From Leptolyngbya sp. PCC 6406 (GTDB taxonomy: Bacteria; Cyanobacteriota; Cyanobacteriia; Phormidesmidales; Phormidesmidaceae): a stretch of 64,000 bases of DNA. The stretch is from positions 2,120,587-2,184,586 of the forward strand of contig NZ_KI913949.1 in assembly GCF_000332095.2 (NCBI RefSeq), read 5' to 3'. A program made the position numbers and the translations under genes. Within the stretch, counting starts at the first letter, position 1. Each line of letters starts with the position of its first letter. The notes under the pieces are model-generated. The model saw only the letters and a list, made by a program, of their open reading frames with translations. It did no database searches and was not told the origin of the DNA. Below are positions 62,280 through 64,000 of the stretch, one piece after another.

Positions 62280-64000
62280 CTTGTTTTTTGGTTTTCTTTT
62301 GGGCAAACAAAAGACTTGTTTTGGTAGAAGTGTAAGGCTCAAAAGTAACTTGCGGTAAACTTACGATTGCTTTTATGTTGAAATATTTGAAAAGAAATAG
62401 ACGTATATACTTGTTTTCGGTAGTATCAAAAACGCTTTCAGGAAGCACAACGCCTAATCTACCGCCTTCCTTTAAAAGCTGGTAGTACCGCTCAATGAAT
62501 AAGTTTTCGGAATTCTTTTTGCCACCGAAGATAAAGGTATTTTTTACTTCTCTTTGAGTTTGTGTATCTAAATCAACACTAAAAGGAGGGTTGCTTATGG
62601 CAACATCAAATTTTGCGTTTACTTCTTTGTCGTTGTATAGCGTTTCAGGGTTTGCAGTTTCTAAATAATTGGGGGATGTTTCTTTTACATAGAAACGGAA
62701 AGGCAACAAACCATCTTTTACAAAAATGTTGGTTGAGCCGTCACCGTGTAAAATCATATTTACTTTGGAAGCTGTGCCCAAGTCAAAATTGATTTCAGAA
62801 CCATAGAGATATTCTTTTGCCCATTTGTTCTCGGCATAATCAGGCGTAAAAAGCTCCTCGTAACGCTGTTTTATTTGTCGGCTTGATTTGAGTTTTTCTT
62901 TCTGTTTGTATTTAACTTCTTTGGTTATCAATTTCATTGCTTCTACCAAAAATGTACCGCTACCTGCTGATGGGTCAATGATAAGCGGTAGTTCTCGGTC
63001 TTTGTTCAGTCGGTCAATTGCTAATTTGTCAATTTGTAAAGCGTAAAGCAAAAAGTTAACGATTGGGGTAGGGGTAAAAAATTGTCCCTTGTTTTGTTTG
63101 AAACCGTCTCTTGTAATACTTTCAAAGAAATCACCCAAAATGTCTTTTCCGTCCAAAGAACTACGACCTTCCAAAAATGAAAAGCTCTCTAGGGATTGAA
63201 CAGTATAAATGAGCTTATTCAACGAAAACTTATTTCGGTTGATGACATTATCATCATCTATTTTTTGTTGCTCTGAAACATTGAGTTGTTCTTTTAATGC
63301 TCGTTTATAAAGTTGGTTTATTCGGTCATAAACCTTTTCAGATCCTTCAACATGATTTCCGTATTGGTAAATTTGAAAATCATATTCTTGTCCGTCTTCC
63401 TTTTCATATTCGTCTTGAATTTTAGCAAGAATGATATTTACCAGTGAATAGAAAATTTCACTATCATTTGTTCCGCCGCCGCCCCAAAGAACATTATGAA
63501 GGTTTCTTCCCAGTCCTTCAATTTCTTCACGATTGATTTTAGTTCTTAAGTCGTGTTTTTCATCTCCTTTGATTAAAGGTTGTTTCTTAGGTTCGCCGTA
63601 ACCTGCTGTAATTTCTGTTCCAATAGAAATAAAGCCATCATTTTCCCAATCGGTGTAGTTTCGGTATTTCTCATAGTCAATAATAATTGCTTTGTCTAAA
63701 ATGCCTTCGTCTTGTAAATCGGCTGTGTAGTAAACTAAATATTTAACTTTGGTTTTAAAGTCTTTTTCTTCTGCTAATGCCAATGAGAAAAGTTGCCCTT
63801 CAATTTCTTCTTTGTCTTTTTCAAACTTGTCAGGTGCTTTGGTTTCAACGAAAAAGAATGGATTTCCTGTGTCGTCTTTAACGATGACGTCTATTCGGGG
63901 TGTTAATTTTCCGTGTCCTGCTTTTACGGAATATTCTTTTTCAATTTCAATGTTCTCAGGTTTATAGTCAAGTTCATTTACTAATCGGTCAATTAGAAAT
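62280..64000 (-). pseudogene. 5' part of a nuclease-methylase fusion gene (N6-adenine methylase), runs off the window
   Basis: The frame is open to the right edge of the window, so the start is not seen. Its visible beginning reads FLIDRLVNELDYKP, then TPRIDVIVKDD and FFFVETKAPDKFEKDK, a PD-(D/E)XK-type pattern (Asp in RIDV, ExK in ETK) like HsdR N-terminal domains. The N6-methylase domain follows: GQFFTPTPIVNFLLYAL, DPSAGSGTFLVEAM (motif I, AdoMet) and VAISNPPFSVD (motif IV). After LLFAQKKTKKQ the frame enters ISL3 and ends at 62188. The intact gene would have joined nuclease, methylase and an HsdS-docking tail in one chain. The sequence is AT-rich. The IS insertion should abolish a complete product. 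Confidence 0.85.

Overview
The window is a piece of a cyanobacterial chromosome. The evidence is the 31-residue photosystem I subunit PsaM, a phycobilisome rod-core linker (CpcG) beside a CpcS-type bilin lyase, a PhoU, a DUF4079 protein and a prohibitin-like protein of cyanobacterial type, and the HIP1 octamer GCGATCGC scattered through nearly every gene. Most of the sequence is fairly GC-rich. The last 5.7 kb is visibly AT-rich and foreign in character. I cannot name the genus. No tRNA, rRNA or CRISPR array was recognised.

Layout. 0.2-3.0 kb: a membrane Ser/Thr kinase translationally coupled to a CPBP intramembrane protease. 3.4-10.1 kb: an accessory zone with a HerA-type ATPase, a VapC remnant beside an intact vapBC pair, two Uma2 (DUF820) proteins, a broken RHS fragment, a 49-bp perfect palindrome, a frameshifted gene and a MITE. 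10.2-26.9 kb: the most unusual stretch. It holds a secreted five-repeat protein, a triple-TIR/transmembrane/14-WD40 protein, a small coiled-coil protein, a SLATT(DUF4231)-GH19 lysozyme fusion, a divergent lysozyme-M15 peptidase fusion, an adenylate cyclase with a decayed receiver domain, a zinc-ribbon PP2C phosphatase, an RNA pseudouridine synthase and a GH24 lysozyme. 27-58.3 kb: mostly housekeeping genes (gmk, ackA, corA, apt, psaM, phoU, an RNase R relative, ubiX, rlpA, purM, desC-like, purA, rplY, cpcS, cpcG, comB) mixed with transporters and small cyanobacterial genes. 58.5-64 kb: a restriction-modification locus (hsdS plus a nuclease-methylase fusion) disrupted by a complete ISL3-family element.

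Dispersed elements. A roughly 130-bp MITE-like element with CTAGGGGCTGTGGACAAT-type ends occurs at least five times, once as three identical head-to-tail copies with a 128-bp period. Two genes, rluE and purM, take their last codons and stop codons from copies of it. Other repeat families are a TATAGCGG-ended MITE, a GTAGGATGCG inverted element, GTGGGCA/TGCCCAC palindromes and CCCTCTCC/GGGAGAGGG hairpin repeats.

How the genes may work together. The best candidate for an undescribed system is the 10.6-20.1 kb block. A putative TIR sensor or NADase with two intact and one mutated TIR domain lies just downstream of a protein joining a two-helix SLATT membrane domain to an endolysin-like GH19 domain. 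A second muralytic fusion is divergently transcribed. No phage structural genes were seen. This suggests a chromosomal programmed-lysis or defence module, which is inference from domain architecture only.
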